Positions 1 to 5,161 are shown, numbered from the stretch's first letter. The stretch is DNA of 5,272 bases from Solirubrobacterales bacterium (GCA_015655225.1 JAATFK010000169.1:1-5272); one strand, 5' to 3'. Program-made: numbers and translations. Notes: generated by a model from the letters alone, not told the origin.

Positions 1-1107
1 CCCCGGCGCCCACGGCTTGAGCTCCATGCCGATGTGCTTCTCGATCGCCTGCAGCTCCTTCTGCTGCTTGGGCTCCACGAACGTGATGGCGCGGCCGGAG
101 CGGCCGACCCGGCCCGTGCGGCCGATGCGGTGCACGTAGACATCCGGAGAGGTGGGGACGTCGAAGTTGACGACGTGCGTGACCGTCGAGATGTCCAGAC
201 CGCGCGCCGCGACGTCGGTCGCGACGAGGATCGGGACGCGCCCGCCCTTGAACGACAGCATCACGCCGTCGCGCTGGCCCTGGGACATGTCGCCGTGCAG
301 CGCCTTGACGTTCATGCCCTTGTCCCGCAGCGTGCGGTAGAGCTGGTCGCAGCGGATCTTGGTGCGGCAGAAGATGATCGCCTGGGTCGGATGCTCGTCG
401 CGCAGCACGTCGACCAACGTGGCGGCCTTGTCCTTGGCGGCGACCTCGAGGCCGAACTGCTCGACCGAATCGACGGTCAACGTCGCGTTCTTGACCTTGA
501 CATGCACCGGCTCGTAGAGGTAGGTGTCGGCCAGCCGGCGGATCTCGGGGGCCATGGTCGCCGAGAACAGCGCCGTCTGGCGACTGGAAGGCGTCAGCGC
601 CATGATCTTCTCGACGTCCTCGATGAAGCCGAGGTCCAACATCTCGTCGGCCTCGTCCAGGACGATGAAGCGGCAGGAGTGCAGCATCAGAGAGTGGCGG
701 CTGATCAGGTCCTTGACGCGTCCGACCGTGCCGACCACGATGTGCCCGCCGGCGCGCAGCTGCGCCTGCTGGGAGCGGATCGGCGCGCCGCCGAAGACGG
801 CGACGACGTCGACGCCCTTGCGCGCGCCGTAGGTGCGCAGCGCCTGGGTGACCTGGATGCAGAGCTCGCGGGTCGGCGTCAGGACGAGGCCCTGCACCTC
901 CTGCTCGTCCGGGTCGACGGCCTGGATCAGCGGCAGGCCGAAGGCCGCGGTCTTGCCCGAGCCCGTCTGCGCCTGGCCGATCACGTCGGAGCCGTCGAGC
1001 AGCGGCGGGATCGCCTGCTCCTGGATCGGACTGGGGTTCTCGTAGCCGACGTCGCGCAGCGCTTCGAGCAGCGGCGCGGAAAGGCCGAGATCAGCGAAAG
1101 TTGTCAT
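1..1107 (-). CDS. DEAD-box ATP-dependent RNA helicase (3' end outside the window)
   Basis: This is an ATP-driven RNA-unwinding protein, likely acting in the cytoplasm on structured mRNA or ribosome precursors. The frame is open from the ATG at 1107 to the window edge (369 residues, C terminus missing). Both RecA-like domains are present with motifs in order: Q motif with F4 and Q29 (PSPIQ, 25-29), motif I AQTGSGKT (46-53), Ia PTREL (78-82), GG (106-107), Ib TVGR (127-130), II DEAD (151-154), III SAT (182-184), IV IIFCRTK (244-250), V ATDVAARGLD (296-305) and VI HRIGRTGR (326-333). Motif Ib is unusual: the family normally has TPGR. The start gives the expected short lead into the Q motif, but there is no strong Shine-Dalgarno (only GGTG). 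Any lineage-specific C-terminal tail lies off the window, so the subfamily (DeaD, RhlE, CshA-like) cannot be fixed. Family call is very secure; a cold-shock or ribosome-assembly role is inference. Confidence 0.97.
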   Translation of the reverse strand, partial: MTTFADLGLSAPLLEALRDVGYENPSPIQEQAIPPLLDGSDVIGQAQTGSGKTAAFGLPLIQAVDPDEQEVQGLVLTPTRELCIQVTQALRTYGARKGVDVVAVFGGAPIRSQQAQLRAGGHIVVGTVGRVKDLISRHSLMLHSCRFIVLDEADEMLDLGFIEDVEKIMALTPSSRQTALFSATMAPEIRRLADTYLYEPVHVKVKNATLTVDSVEQFGLEVAAKDKAATLVDVLRDEHPTQAIIFCRTKIRCDQLYRTLRDKGMNVKALHGDMSQGQRDGVMLSFKGGRVPILVATDVAARGLDISTVTHVVNFDVPTSPDVYVHRIGRTGRVGRSGRAITFVEPKQQKELQAIEKHIGMELKPWAPG

Positions 1108-1115
1108 TGACACCC

Positions 1116-1121
1116 AGTCTA
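1116..1121 (-). promoter_or_regulatory. Candidate -10 box of the helicase gene (TAGACT)
   Basis: On the minus strand TAGACT fits TANNNT and lies 8 nt before the ATG at 1107, a spacing that would place transcription initiation at or next to the start codon. No TTGACA-like -35 is visible 16-18 bp upstream, so the call is weak by itself. It gains some weight from similarly placed boxes at other genes in this window. An alternative is a more distant promoter with a structured leader through 1122-1352. Confidence 0.3.
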
Positions 1122-1166
1122 GGCGTACGGCGCCGCAATGGGGCTGCGGTGTCGCCTATGCGCGCG

Positions 1167-1186
1167 CGTGCGAGCGGGCTCGCGCG
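1167..1186 (-). other. Short GC-rich hairpin in the helicase upstream region
   Basis: Positions 1167-1174 can pair with 1179-1186 (8 bp including one G.T wobble) around a 4-nt loop. If transcription starts far upstream of the helicase, this would be in its 5' leader. Such stems arise easily by chance at this base composition. Confidence 0.25.
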
Positions 1187-1235
1187 TGGCCCGGCCGGGC
1201 GGGACGACGGGACGGCGCGCCGTGCACGACGCGCC

Positions 1236-1270
1236 GCCCGGTGTCGTCGTCATCCCCCTCGACGACGGGC
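1236..1270 (-). terminator. Bulged 11-bp hairpin between transporter and helicase genes
   Basis: The arm 1260-1270 (CGACGACGGGC) is the reverse complement of 1236-1240 plus 1244-1249, with GTG at 1241-1243 bulged and a 10-nt loop (1250-1259). It lies 83 bp after the stop of the upstream same-strand transporter gene, a reasonable site for a factor-assisted terminator. No T-tract follows on the minus strand, so an intrinsic terminator is not shown. The other reading is a structured leader of the helicase mRNA. Confidence 0.35.
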
Positions 1271-1325
1271 AAGCGAACAGGCGCAGGCGCATTGTCTCGG
1301 GGTCACGCGAAGGTGGGTGAAACTT

Positions 1326-1348
1326 GTGTAAACACCTGCGCGTAAACA
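1326..1348. repeat. Tandem GYGTAAACA direct repeats in an AT-rich patch
   Basis: GTGTAAACA (1326-1334) recurs as GCGTAAACA (1340-1348), a 14-bp period. The first copy is also part of an inverted repeat, GTGT-AA-ACAC (1326-1335). The patch is clearly richer in A/T than its surroundings and begins only 4 bp beyond the transporter stop codon. It could be an operator or upstream promoter element for the helicase gene. No regulator family is recognised. Confidence 0.3.
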
Positions 1349-1352
1349 TCGC

Positions 1353-2240
1353 TCACGACGCGGCGGGCCCGACCGGGTCGCGCACCGGCTCGGCGGGCGC
1401 GTCGGCGGTCCGCCCCTGGCCCTCCGGCCGGGTCAGCGCCACCGCCCCGACGATCACCGCCGCGAACGCGAGGATCCGCAGCGCGCCGAGCGCGCCGGTC
1501 GGGATCCCCTCGTGGAGGATCGTCGTGGCGGCGACGATCGGGATCGCGTTCGTCAACAGCGTCGCGATCCCGGCGGTCCGCAGCGGGTCGCCGTGCTGGT
1601 AGGCGATCTGGAGGCAGCTCGTGCCGATCCCGTAGAAGGCGAACGCGGGCGCGATCATCCACGGCCGGGGGTTGTCGGCGAGCGCGACCTTCGTCGACAC
1701 GTCGCCGCACGCCAGCAGCAGTCCCGCCGCGAGGCCGTAGGCGGTCCCGGAACCGACCCGGGGCGTCAGCAGCGCGAGCACGAGGCCCGCGAGCGCGACC
1801 GAGCCGAGCAGCCACGCGAGCAGCTCCAGCAGCGAAGCGCGCGAGCCCGACGGCGAGGAGCCGGCGAGCGAGACGCCGAGCGCGACGAGGCCGACGATCG
1901 CGACGACGAGGCCGACGCGCTCCCGTCTCGCCGGCGGATGGCGCGCGCGGCGGCGCGAGACGAACGCGAGCAGCGCGATCCCGCCGGCCGAGAGCGACTG
2001 CACGAGCGCGAGCGGCGCGAGCGCGACGGCCGCCGCGAACGCCGCGAAGCCGGTCGCCTCGATCGCCAGGCCGGTCAGCCAGGCGCGGCTCTCCACCAGC
2101 GAGCGGATCGAGGCGCCGGGCCGTCGCAGCGACAGCTCCGGCAGCGCCGCCGCCGCGTCGTGCTCCCGCAGGTAGGCGAGGTTGACCATCAGCGCCGATA
2201 GCGCCGAGAGGATCAGGCCGAGGATCAAGTGGAGGTTCAC
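1353..2240 (-). CDS. DMT-superfamily (EamA/NIPA-like) membrane transporter
   Basis: A 295-residue polytopic inner-membrane protein with about nine hydrophobic segments, near residues 3-22, 55-74, 78-95, 109-127, 138-158, 164-184, 193-213, 221-241 and 250-270. The region around 75-84 (LAPLALVQSL) and the second-half pattern ILHEGIP (241-247) followed by the last membrane segment match the drug/metabolite transporter fold, where an acidic residue (E244) precedes the final helix. A polar, Pro/Glu-rich tail (271-295) is probably cytoplasmic and disordered. Substrate cannot be told: amines, amino acids, metabolites or Mg2+ (NIPA-like) are all possible. The start is GTG at 2240, because the frame's first hydrophobic helix begins there. 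No good Shine-Dalgarno precedes it; instead an inverted repeat does. The gene follows the YbhN-like gene on the same strand after 33 bp, so cotranscription is likely. Family call fairly sure, substrate unknown. Confidence 0.8.
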   Translation of the reverse strand: MNLHLILGLILSALSALMVNLAYLREHDAAAALPELSLRRPGASIRSLVESRAWLTGLAIEATGFAAFAAAVALAPLALVQSLSAGGIALLAFVSRRRARHPPARRERVGLVVAIVGLVALGVSLAGSSPSGSRASLLELLAWLLGSVALAGLVLALLTPRVGSGTAYGLAAGLLLACGDVSTKVALADNPRPWMIAPAFAFYGIGTSCLQIAYQHGDPLRTAGIATLLTNAIPIVAATTILHEGIPTGALGALRILAFAAVIVGAVALTRPEGQGRTADAPAEPVRDPVGPAAS

Positions 2241-2242
2241 GC

Positions 2243-2260
2243 CGCCGGGTCTACCCGGCG
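2243..2260 (-). promoter_or_regulatory. Perfect 8-bp inverted repeat abutting the transporter GTG start
   Basis: CGCCGGGT (2243-2250) and ACCCGGCG (2253-2260) are exact reverse complements around 2 nt. As minus-strand RNA this folds to a 7-bp stem with a UAGA loop, ending 2 nt before the start codon at 2240, exactly where a ribosome-binding site would be. It also contains TAGACC 7 nt before the start, one base off a TANNNT box. It could be a translational control hairpin, an attenuator within the two-gene unit, or a DNA operator over an internal promoter. Confidence 0.4.
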
Positions 2261-2273
2261 CGGGCGTCCCCGA

Positions 2274-3242
2274 TCAGGCGGTGTCACAGCGCCGTTCGGC
2301 CAAGAGCCCCAGCGGCAGCGCGAGCAGGAAGTTGAAGACGCGGTAGGTGACGACGCCGACGAGCGCGTAGACGAACGGGACGCCGACCCACGTCAGCGCG
2401 AGCGCCAGCAGCGCCTCGGTCGCGGCCGCGCCGGCGAGCGGCAGCGAGCGGCGGCTGGCGACGTAGCCGGTCGCGTAGGCGACGATCGTCGCCGGGATCG
2501 ACGGGTGCGCGCCGAACGCGTGCAGTCCCGCCCAGAGGCAGAAGATGTCGCCGGACCAGTAGAGGGCGATCCCGATCCAGGCGGCAACGTGGCGCTGGGG
2601 CGTGGTGACGAGCCGGCGCAGCCGCGCGAGCGCGCCGAGCGCCGAGGTCGCCGGGCGCACCAGCCGGCGCGGCAGCCGCTGCACGCGCGCGGGGTCGATC
2701 CGCTCGCTCGCGAGCGCCGCGAGCGCGAAGCCGACGGGGACGGCGGCGACCCACGGGATCGTGACCGAGAGCGGGACGTGCGCGCCGTCGGCGAGCAGGA
2801 AGGCGGCGTCGCCGGTCGCGGCCGGGGCGAGCAGCGCGTACTCGAGCGCGCCGAGGCCGAGCATCCGCACGGCGGCCTCGTCCTGGTCCTCGAACTCGGG
2901 CCGCAGCGCGCGCACGTCGCCGGCGAAGCCGCCGCCGGGGATGTGGGCGCCGAAGCCGGCGGTGACGAGCGCGCCGAGGCGCAGCATGCCGAGGCGGGGG
3001 CCGCCGTCCGCGCGGACCGCGTCGCCGTAGGCGAACATGTAGCCGAGGTAGGCGACGACCTCGCCGAGGGCGGCCCAGCCGATCCACGTCACCTGCGGGT
3101 GACGCAGCACGGCGACGACGTTCGACCAGCCCGCGACCTGCCAGGCGAGCACCCCGGCCACCGCGACGGCGAGCCCCACCGCGAGGGTCGCGAAGGCGAT
3201 CGGCGAGAGCCGCCGCAGGAGGCCGCCCCGGTGCGTACGCAT
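2274..3242 (-). CDS. YbhN/LPG-synthase-TM-like (UPF0104-type) integral membrane protein
   Basis: A 322-residue membrane protein with about eight or nine hydrophobic segments, near 14-36, 52-72, 88-103, 126-147, 158-178, 219-241, 249-265, 272-290 and 293-315. It resembles the transmembrane (flippase-like) domain of lysylphosphatidylglycerol synthases: a Gly-rich stretch followed by a charged one (IPGGGFAGDVRALR, 101-114), an acidic turn in LGALEYA (130-136), and the C-terminal block PLAGAAATEALLALAL (268-283) plus the helix pair with YRVFNFLLALP (300-310). No aminoacyl-transferase domain is attached, so if related it would be a stand-alone lipid-handling or transport module. The ATG at 3242 is preferred because a TACCAT box lies 6 nt upstream and the first helix starts soon after. 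An ATG at 3275 would add 11 residues. It is divergent from the sugar kinase gene and heads the probable two-gene unit with the DMT transporter. Family moderately sure; function inferred. Confidence 0.72.
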   Translation of the reverse strand: MRTHRGGLLRRLSPIAFATLAVGLAVAVAGVLAWQVAGWSNVVAVLRHPQVTWIGWAALGEVVAYLGYMFAYGDAVRADGGPRLGMLRLGALVTAGFGAHIPGGGFAGDVRALRPEFEDQDEAAVRMLGLGALEYALLAPAATGDAAFLLADGAHVPLSVTIPWVAAVPVGFALAALASERIDPARVQRLPRRLVRPATSALGALARLRRLVTTPQRHVAAWIGIALYWSGDIFCLWAGLHAFGAHPSIPATIVAYATGYVASRRSLPLAGAAATEALLALALTWVGVPFVYALVGVVTYRVFNFLLALPLGLLAERRCDTA

Positions 3243-3248
3243 CGGCCG

Positions 3249-3254
3249 ATGGTA
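3249..3254 (-). promoter_or_regulatory. Candidate -10 box of the YbhN-like gene (TACCAT)
   Basis: TACCAT on the minus strand fits TANNNT and ends 6 nt before the ATG at 3242, consistent with transcription starting at the start codon. No convincing -35 is visible, and there is no Shine-Dalgarno before this ATG. The box overlaps a KpnI-type palindrome GGTACC (3251-3256), and 5-bp arms CGGCC/GGCCG (3243-3247, 3257-3261) flank it. Confidence 0.35.
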
Positions 3255-3307
3255 CCGGCCGGGTCGCGCCGGCATGACGGACCAGTGCCGGACGACGCGC
3301 GCGCCGA

Positions 3308-3313
3308 TACCCT
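3308..3313 (+). promoter_or_regulatory. Possible -10 box of the sugar kinase gene (TACCCT)
   Basis: TACCCT fits only the loose TANNNT pattern, 37 nt before the kinase ATG, with no clear -35. A short leader would follow, with just a weak purine stretch (GAAAG, 3336-3340) 10 nt before the ATG as ribosome site. It is the best candidate seen in the 108-bp divergent gap, and weak. Confidence 0.2.
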
Positions 3314-3350
3314 TCCCGGGCCCGTTCCCTGCGACGAAAGACCCACCGCA

Positions 3351-4286
3351 ATGTCCCTCACCGTCGTTGGCTCGATCGCGTTCGACGCCGTCACCACGCC
3401 GTTCGGCAGCCGCGAGAAGATGCTCGGCGGCTCCGCCGTCCACTTCTCGCTGGCCTCGTCCTTCTTCACCGACGTGCGCGTCGTCGGCCCGGTCGGCGAC
3501 GACTTCGGGGAGGCGGAGTACGCCGTCCTGCGCAACCGTGGCGTCATCACCGACGACATCGAGCACGTGCCCGGCGGCGAGACGTTCTTCTGGAGAGGTC
3601 ACTACGAGTACGACCTCAACACCGCCCACACCGACGACACGCGCCTGAACGTGTTCGGCGACTTCGCGCCGAAGCTGTCGGACGCGTCGCGCGAGAGCGA
3701 CGTGCTGTTCCTCGCGAACATCCAGCCCGACCTGCAGCGCGAGGTGCGCGAGCAGATGCCGGATGCGAAGTTCGTCGCGCTCGACTCGATGAACCTGTGG
3801 ATCGACATCGCGCGGGACTCGCTGCTGAAGACGATCGAGGGCGTCGACTGCGTGCTGCTGAACGACGCCGAGATCCGGATGCTGACGAGAAAGCCGAACC
3901 TCGTGCAGGCGGCGCGGGAGCTGCGGGCGATCGGCCCGAAGGTGGTCGTCGCGAAGCAGGGCGAGTACGGCGCCGCGCTGCTGACCGAGGAGGGCTACTT
4001 CGGCCTCCCGGCGTACCCGCTGGAGACGGTCAACGACCCGACCGGGGCGGGCGACTCGTTCGCCGGCGGCTTCGTCGGCTACCTCGCGGCGACGGGCGGC
4101 GAGGACCTCTCGCACGAGACGCTGTGCCGCGCGATGGCGTACGGCACCGCGATCGCCTCCTACAACGTCGAGGAGTTCGGGACCGAGCGCGTCTCGCGGT
4201 TGACGCGGGACGAGATCACCGCGCGCGTCGGCGAGCTCCAGAAGATCACGAACTTCGTCGACGAGCCGATCGCGCTGCGGGCCTAG
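3351..4286 (+). CDS. PfkB-family (ribokinase-like) carbohydrate kinase
   Basis: A 311-residue soluble kinase that should transfer the ATP gamma-phosphate to a hydroxyl of a sugar or nucleoside. N-terminal VVGSIAFD (5-12) and LGGSAVHFS (25-33) are the substrate-side motifs, including the Gly-Gly hinge (26-27). NDAE (171-174) is the NxxE motif tied to Mg2+/phosphate binding, and KQGEYGA (202-208) fits the nucleotide-side strand. DPTGAGDSFAGGF (229-241) is the PfkB signature 2, with the anion-hole GAGD and catalytic base Asp235. The length is normal and nothing key is missing. Overall pattern, including the insert HYEYDLNTAHTDDTRLNVF (84-102), resembles a ribokinase-like subgroup (I recall it as group C) whose substrate is not established. 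The start at 3351 begins directly at the first beta strand; the frame is open further upstream, but that part is Arg-rich and antisense to the YbhN-like gene. It converges with the NTF2-like gene with 24 bp between stops. No pathway neighbour hints at the substrate. Confidence 0.93.
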   Translation: MSLTVVGSIAFDAVTTPFGSREKMLGGSAVHFSLASSFFTDVRVVGPVGDDFGEAEYAVLRNRGVITDDIEHVPGGETFFWRGHYEYDLNTAHTDDTRLNVFGDFAPKLSDASRESDVLFLANIQPDLQREVREQMPDAKFVALDSMNLWIDIARDSLLKTIEGVDCVLLNDAEIRMLTRKPNLVQAARELRAIGPKVVVAKQGEYGAALLTEEGYFGLPAYPLETVNDPTGAGDSFAGGFVGYLAATGGEDLSHETLCRAMAYGTAIASYNVEEFGTERVSRLTRDEITARVGELQKITNFVDEPIALRA

Positions 4287-4305
4287 GGGCGCGCCGGGCG
4301 CGCCC
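4287..4305. terminator. Shared GC-rich hairpin between convergent genes
   Basis: GGGCGCG (4287-4293) pairs perfectly with CGCGCCC (4299-4305) across a 5-nt loop, filling nearly all of the 24-bp gap between the sugar kinase stop (4286) and the NTF2-like stop (4311). The symmetric position suits a bidirectional terminator. There is no T-tract on either side, which is common in high-GC actinobacteria. It contains two GGCGCGCC octamers (4288-4295, 4297-4304). Confidence 0.55.
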
Positions 4306-4310
4306 GGCCG

Positions 4311-4802
4311 CTACGTCGGCTTCGCGAGGCCGACGGCGACGCCCTCGCCGCCGCGGGTCGCGAACGCGAGCGGCTTCATCAACGCCGAGACGACCGCGCC
4401 CTGGGCGCGGCCGCGGCGGCGGGCGACGCGCGGCCCCAGCTCGGCAGCGAGGGTGACGAGCGCCGGCATCGGGCGAACGAAGAGCGTCAGCTCCTCGATC
4501 AGGCCGGCCTCGTCGAGGCGGACGAGGACCGACTCCTGCAGGACGACGCGGCCGACGCGACCGCTCGCGCGCAGCGAGCGGGTGCGGTCGTCACCGACGT
4601 CGTCGAGGTAGCGCAGGTCCTGGATCACGACGAGCACGTCGCCCATCAGCTCGCGCAGCTGATCGTGCCCCTCGAAGCGAAAGCGATCCGTGATCGGCGA
4701 GTTGAGGACGACGCCCGGAGCCATCGTCGCCAGCAGCCCCGGCAGGTCCTGCGCGAGCATCGCCGCCCGGAAGTTCGCCGTCGGGGCTCTCGGCTCGATC
4801 AT
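4311..4802 (-). CDS. NTF2-like/SnoaL-like domain protein
   Basis: A 163-residue soluble protein whose first ~115 residues have the plan of the NTF2-like cone fold. An N-terminal helix (ANFRAAMLAQDLPGLLATMAP, about 9-29) leads to a strand with VVLNSPITDRFRFEGHDQLREL (31-52), the usual strand-turn before the helix capping the pocket. Beta strands follow around LRYLDDV, TRSLRASGRVG, VVLQESVLVRLDEAGLIEELTLFVRP. Members range from small-molecule cyclases and isomerases to pocket-only binding proteins. No catalytic His/Asp pair can be assigned here, so no reaction is proposed. The tail (about 116-163) is Arg/Ala-rich with a likely extra helix. The ATG at 4802 has no Shine-Dalgarno but has a -35/-10 pair ending 8 nt upstream, so the mRNA may be leaderless. 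Fold call moderately good, function unknown. Confidence 0.75.
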   Translation of the reverse strand: MIEPRAPTANFRAAMLAQDLPGLLATMAPGVVLNSPITDRFRFEGHDQLRELMGDVLVVIQDLRYLDDVGDDRTRSLRASGRVGRVVLQESVLVRLDEAGLIEELTLFVRPMPALVTLAAELGPRVARRRGRAQGAVVSALMKPLAFATRGGEGVAVGLAKPT

Positions 4803-4810
4803 CGAGCCGA

Positions 4811-4839
4811 ACAGTACGGAACCCGGAGCGTCGGCTCAA
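4811..4839 (-). promoter_or_regulatory. Promoter of the NTF2-like gene (TTGAGC-17-TACTGT)
   Basis: On the minus strand TTGAGC (4834-4839) and TACTGT (4811-4816) are separated by exactly 17 bp, the canonical primary-sigma spacing. The -10 fits TANNNT, and the -35 keeps TTGA. Only 8 nt separate the -10 from the ATG at 4802, so transcription probably starts at or within a base or two of the start codon. This is the best promoter in the window. Its spacer contains GGAGCGTCG (4825-4833), a repeat shared with the adjacent 45-bp palindrome. Confidence 0.55.
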
Positions 4840-4855
4840 GCGTCACGGAGCGTCG
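4824..4855 (+). repeat. Direct repeat CGGAGCGTCG, two copies
   Basis: CGGAGCGTCG occurs at 4824-4833 and 4846-4855, 22 bp apart. The second copy is the outer end of the left arm of the 45-bp palindrome, and the inverse CGACGCTCC closes its right arm (4883-4891). The first copy sits between the -35 and -10 of the NTF2-like promoter. Confidence 0.6.
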
Positions 4856-4891
4856 AGTTCTGGTCGCTGAGCGACCAGAGCTCGACGCTCC
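4847..4891. terminator. 45-bp near-perfect inverted repeat (22-nt arms)
   Basis: Positions 4847-4868 and 4870-4891 are reverse complements around a single central G (4869), with one discrepancy (T4858 opposite G4880). In plus-strand RNA that pair is a G.U wobble, and in minus-strand RNA an A.C mismatch; the realistic loop is TGA or TCA. It lies 40 bp past the TGA of the broken minus-strand frame and about 310 bp past the dehydrogenase stop, and 45 bp upstream of the NTF2-like ATG. A terminator isolating the NTF2-like gene from transcription coming from the right is the simplest role. No T-tract follows. It could instead be an operator or a REP-type dispersed element. Confidence 0.5.
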
Positions 4892-4911
4892 TCCCCTCAG
4901 CAGTCGTCGTG

Positions 4912-4946
4912 GCCGAAGCCCTGACCCGCGTCAGCTGCCGAAGCCC
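4912..4946. repeat. Direct repeat GCCGAAGCCC flanking a small hairpin
   Basis: GCCGAAGCCC occurs at 4912-4921 and 4937-4946. Between them CTGAC (4921-4925) and GTCAG (4930-4934) form a 5-bp stem with a 4-nt loop, overlapping the TGA (4931-4933) of the broken minus-strand frame. Whether this is functional or a trace of rearrangement is not clear. Confidence 0.4.
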
Positions 4947-5161
4947 ACGAGCAACTGGTCGTCGGGGATCCGCGAGATCGGCCGCGGATCGGCGTCGACG
5001 CGCGGGAAGCCAGCGGCAATTCCGAAGTCACGGTCCCGCACGGGTGTCGGCTCATGGCCGTTGATCGCCGCGCGCACGGTGTCGGCCTCCGACTAGCCCT
5101 TCTGTCGCGTCAGCCGCTCGAGGTAGACGCGGACCTTGAACATCGGCCCACCGTAGGGCAT
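4931..5161 (-). pseudogene. Short unrecognised coding-like frame with an in-frame TAG
   Basis: From ATG 5161 (GTG at 5164 in frame) the minus strand reads 22 codons, a TAG (5093-5095), then 53 more codons to TGA (4931-4933). Third positions are G/C in about 90% of codons on both sides of the TAG, and the composition is balanced (D, E, F, I, V, Y present), unlike the Arg/Pro-rich frames that random GC-rich DNA gives. This suggests one decayed gene or a gene remnant. I do not recognise the protein (it ends IPDDQLLVGFGS). The alternative is a real 48-residue gene from GTG 5077, because GGAGG (5086-5090) lies exactly 8 nt before it; the TAG would then end a separate upstream piece. No good ribosome site precedes 5161 or 5164 (a GGAGG at 5182-5186 is 17-20 nt away). 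The dehydrogenase stop lies 37 bp upstream on the same strand. Confidence 0.4.

Noticed and set aside
34..1110. Plus-strand 358-codon open frame
   Set aside because: It is antisense to the helicase, which has all DEAD-box motifs. The product is Arg/Asp/Leu/Ala/Val repetitive with no recognisable domain.
1119..1349. 76-codon minus-strand frame starting 3 nt after the transporter stop, with an internal ATG at 1253 preceded by AGGGGG
   Set aside because: The product is Arg/Pro/Thr-rich without recognisable features, and the purine run directly abuts the inner ATG with no spacing. A leader peptide cannot be excluded but is not supported.
2229..3350. 374-codon plus-strand extension upstream of the sugar kinase ATG
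   Set aside because: It is in frame with the kinase but antisense to the YbhN-like gene, and rich in Arg, Glu, Gly and Asp. The PfkB fold begins at 3351, so no fusion is supported.
3243..4115. Minus-strand extension upstream of the YbhN-like gene
   Set aside because: It runs antisense to the PfkB gene with a low-complexity Arg/Val/Leu composition. It is an open-frame artefact of high GC.
4288..4304. Two GGCGCGCC octamers as a possible recombination or modification signal
   Set aside because: They are explained as the self-complementary parts of a terminator-like hairpin in very GC-rich DNA.
4665..5096. Plus-strand 143-codon frame (and an overlapping 124-codon frame at 4690-5064)
   Set aside because: It runs across the NTF2-like gene, its promoter and the palindrome. 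Composition is Arg/Ser-rich and there is no ribosome site.
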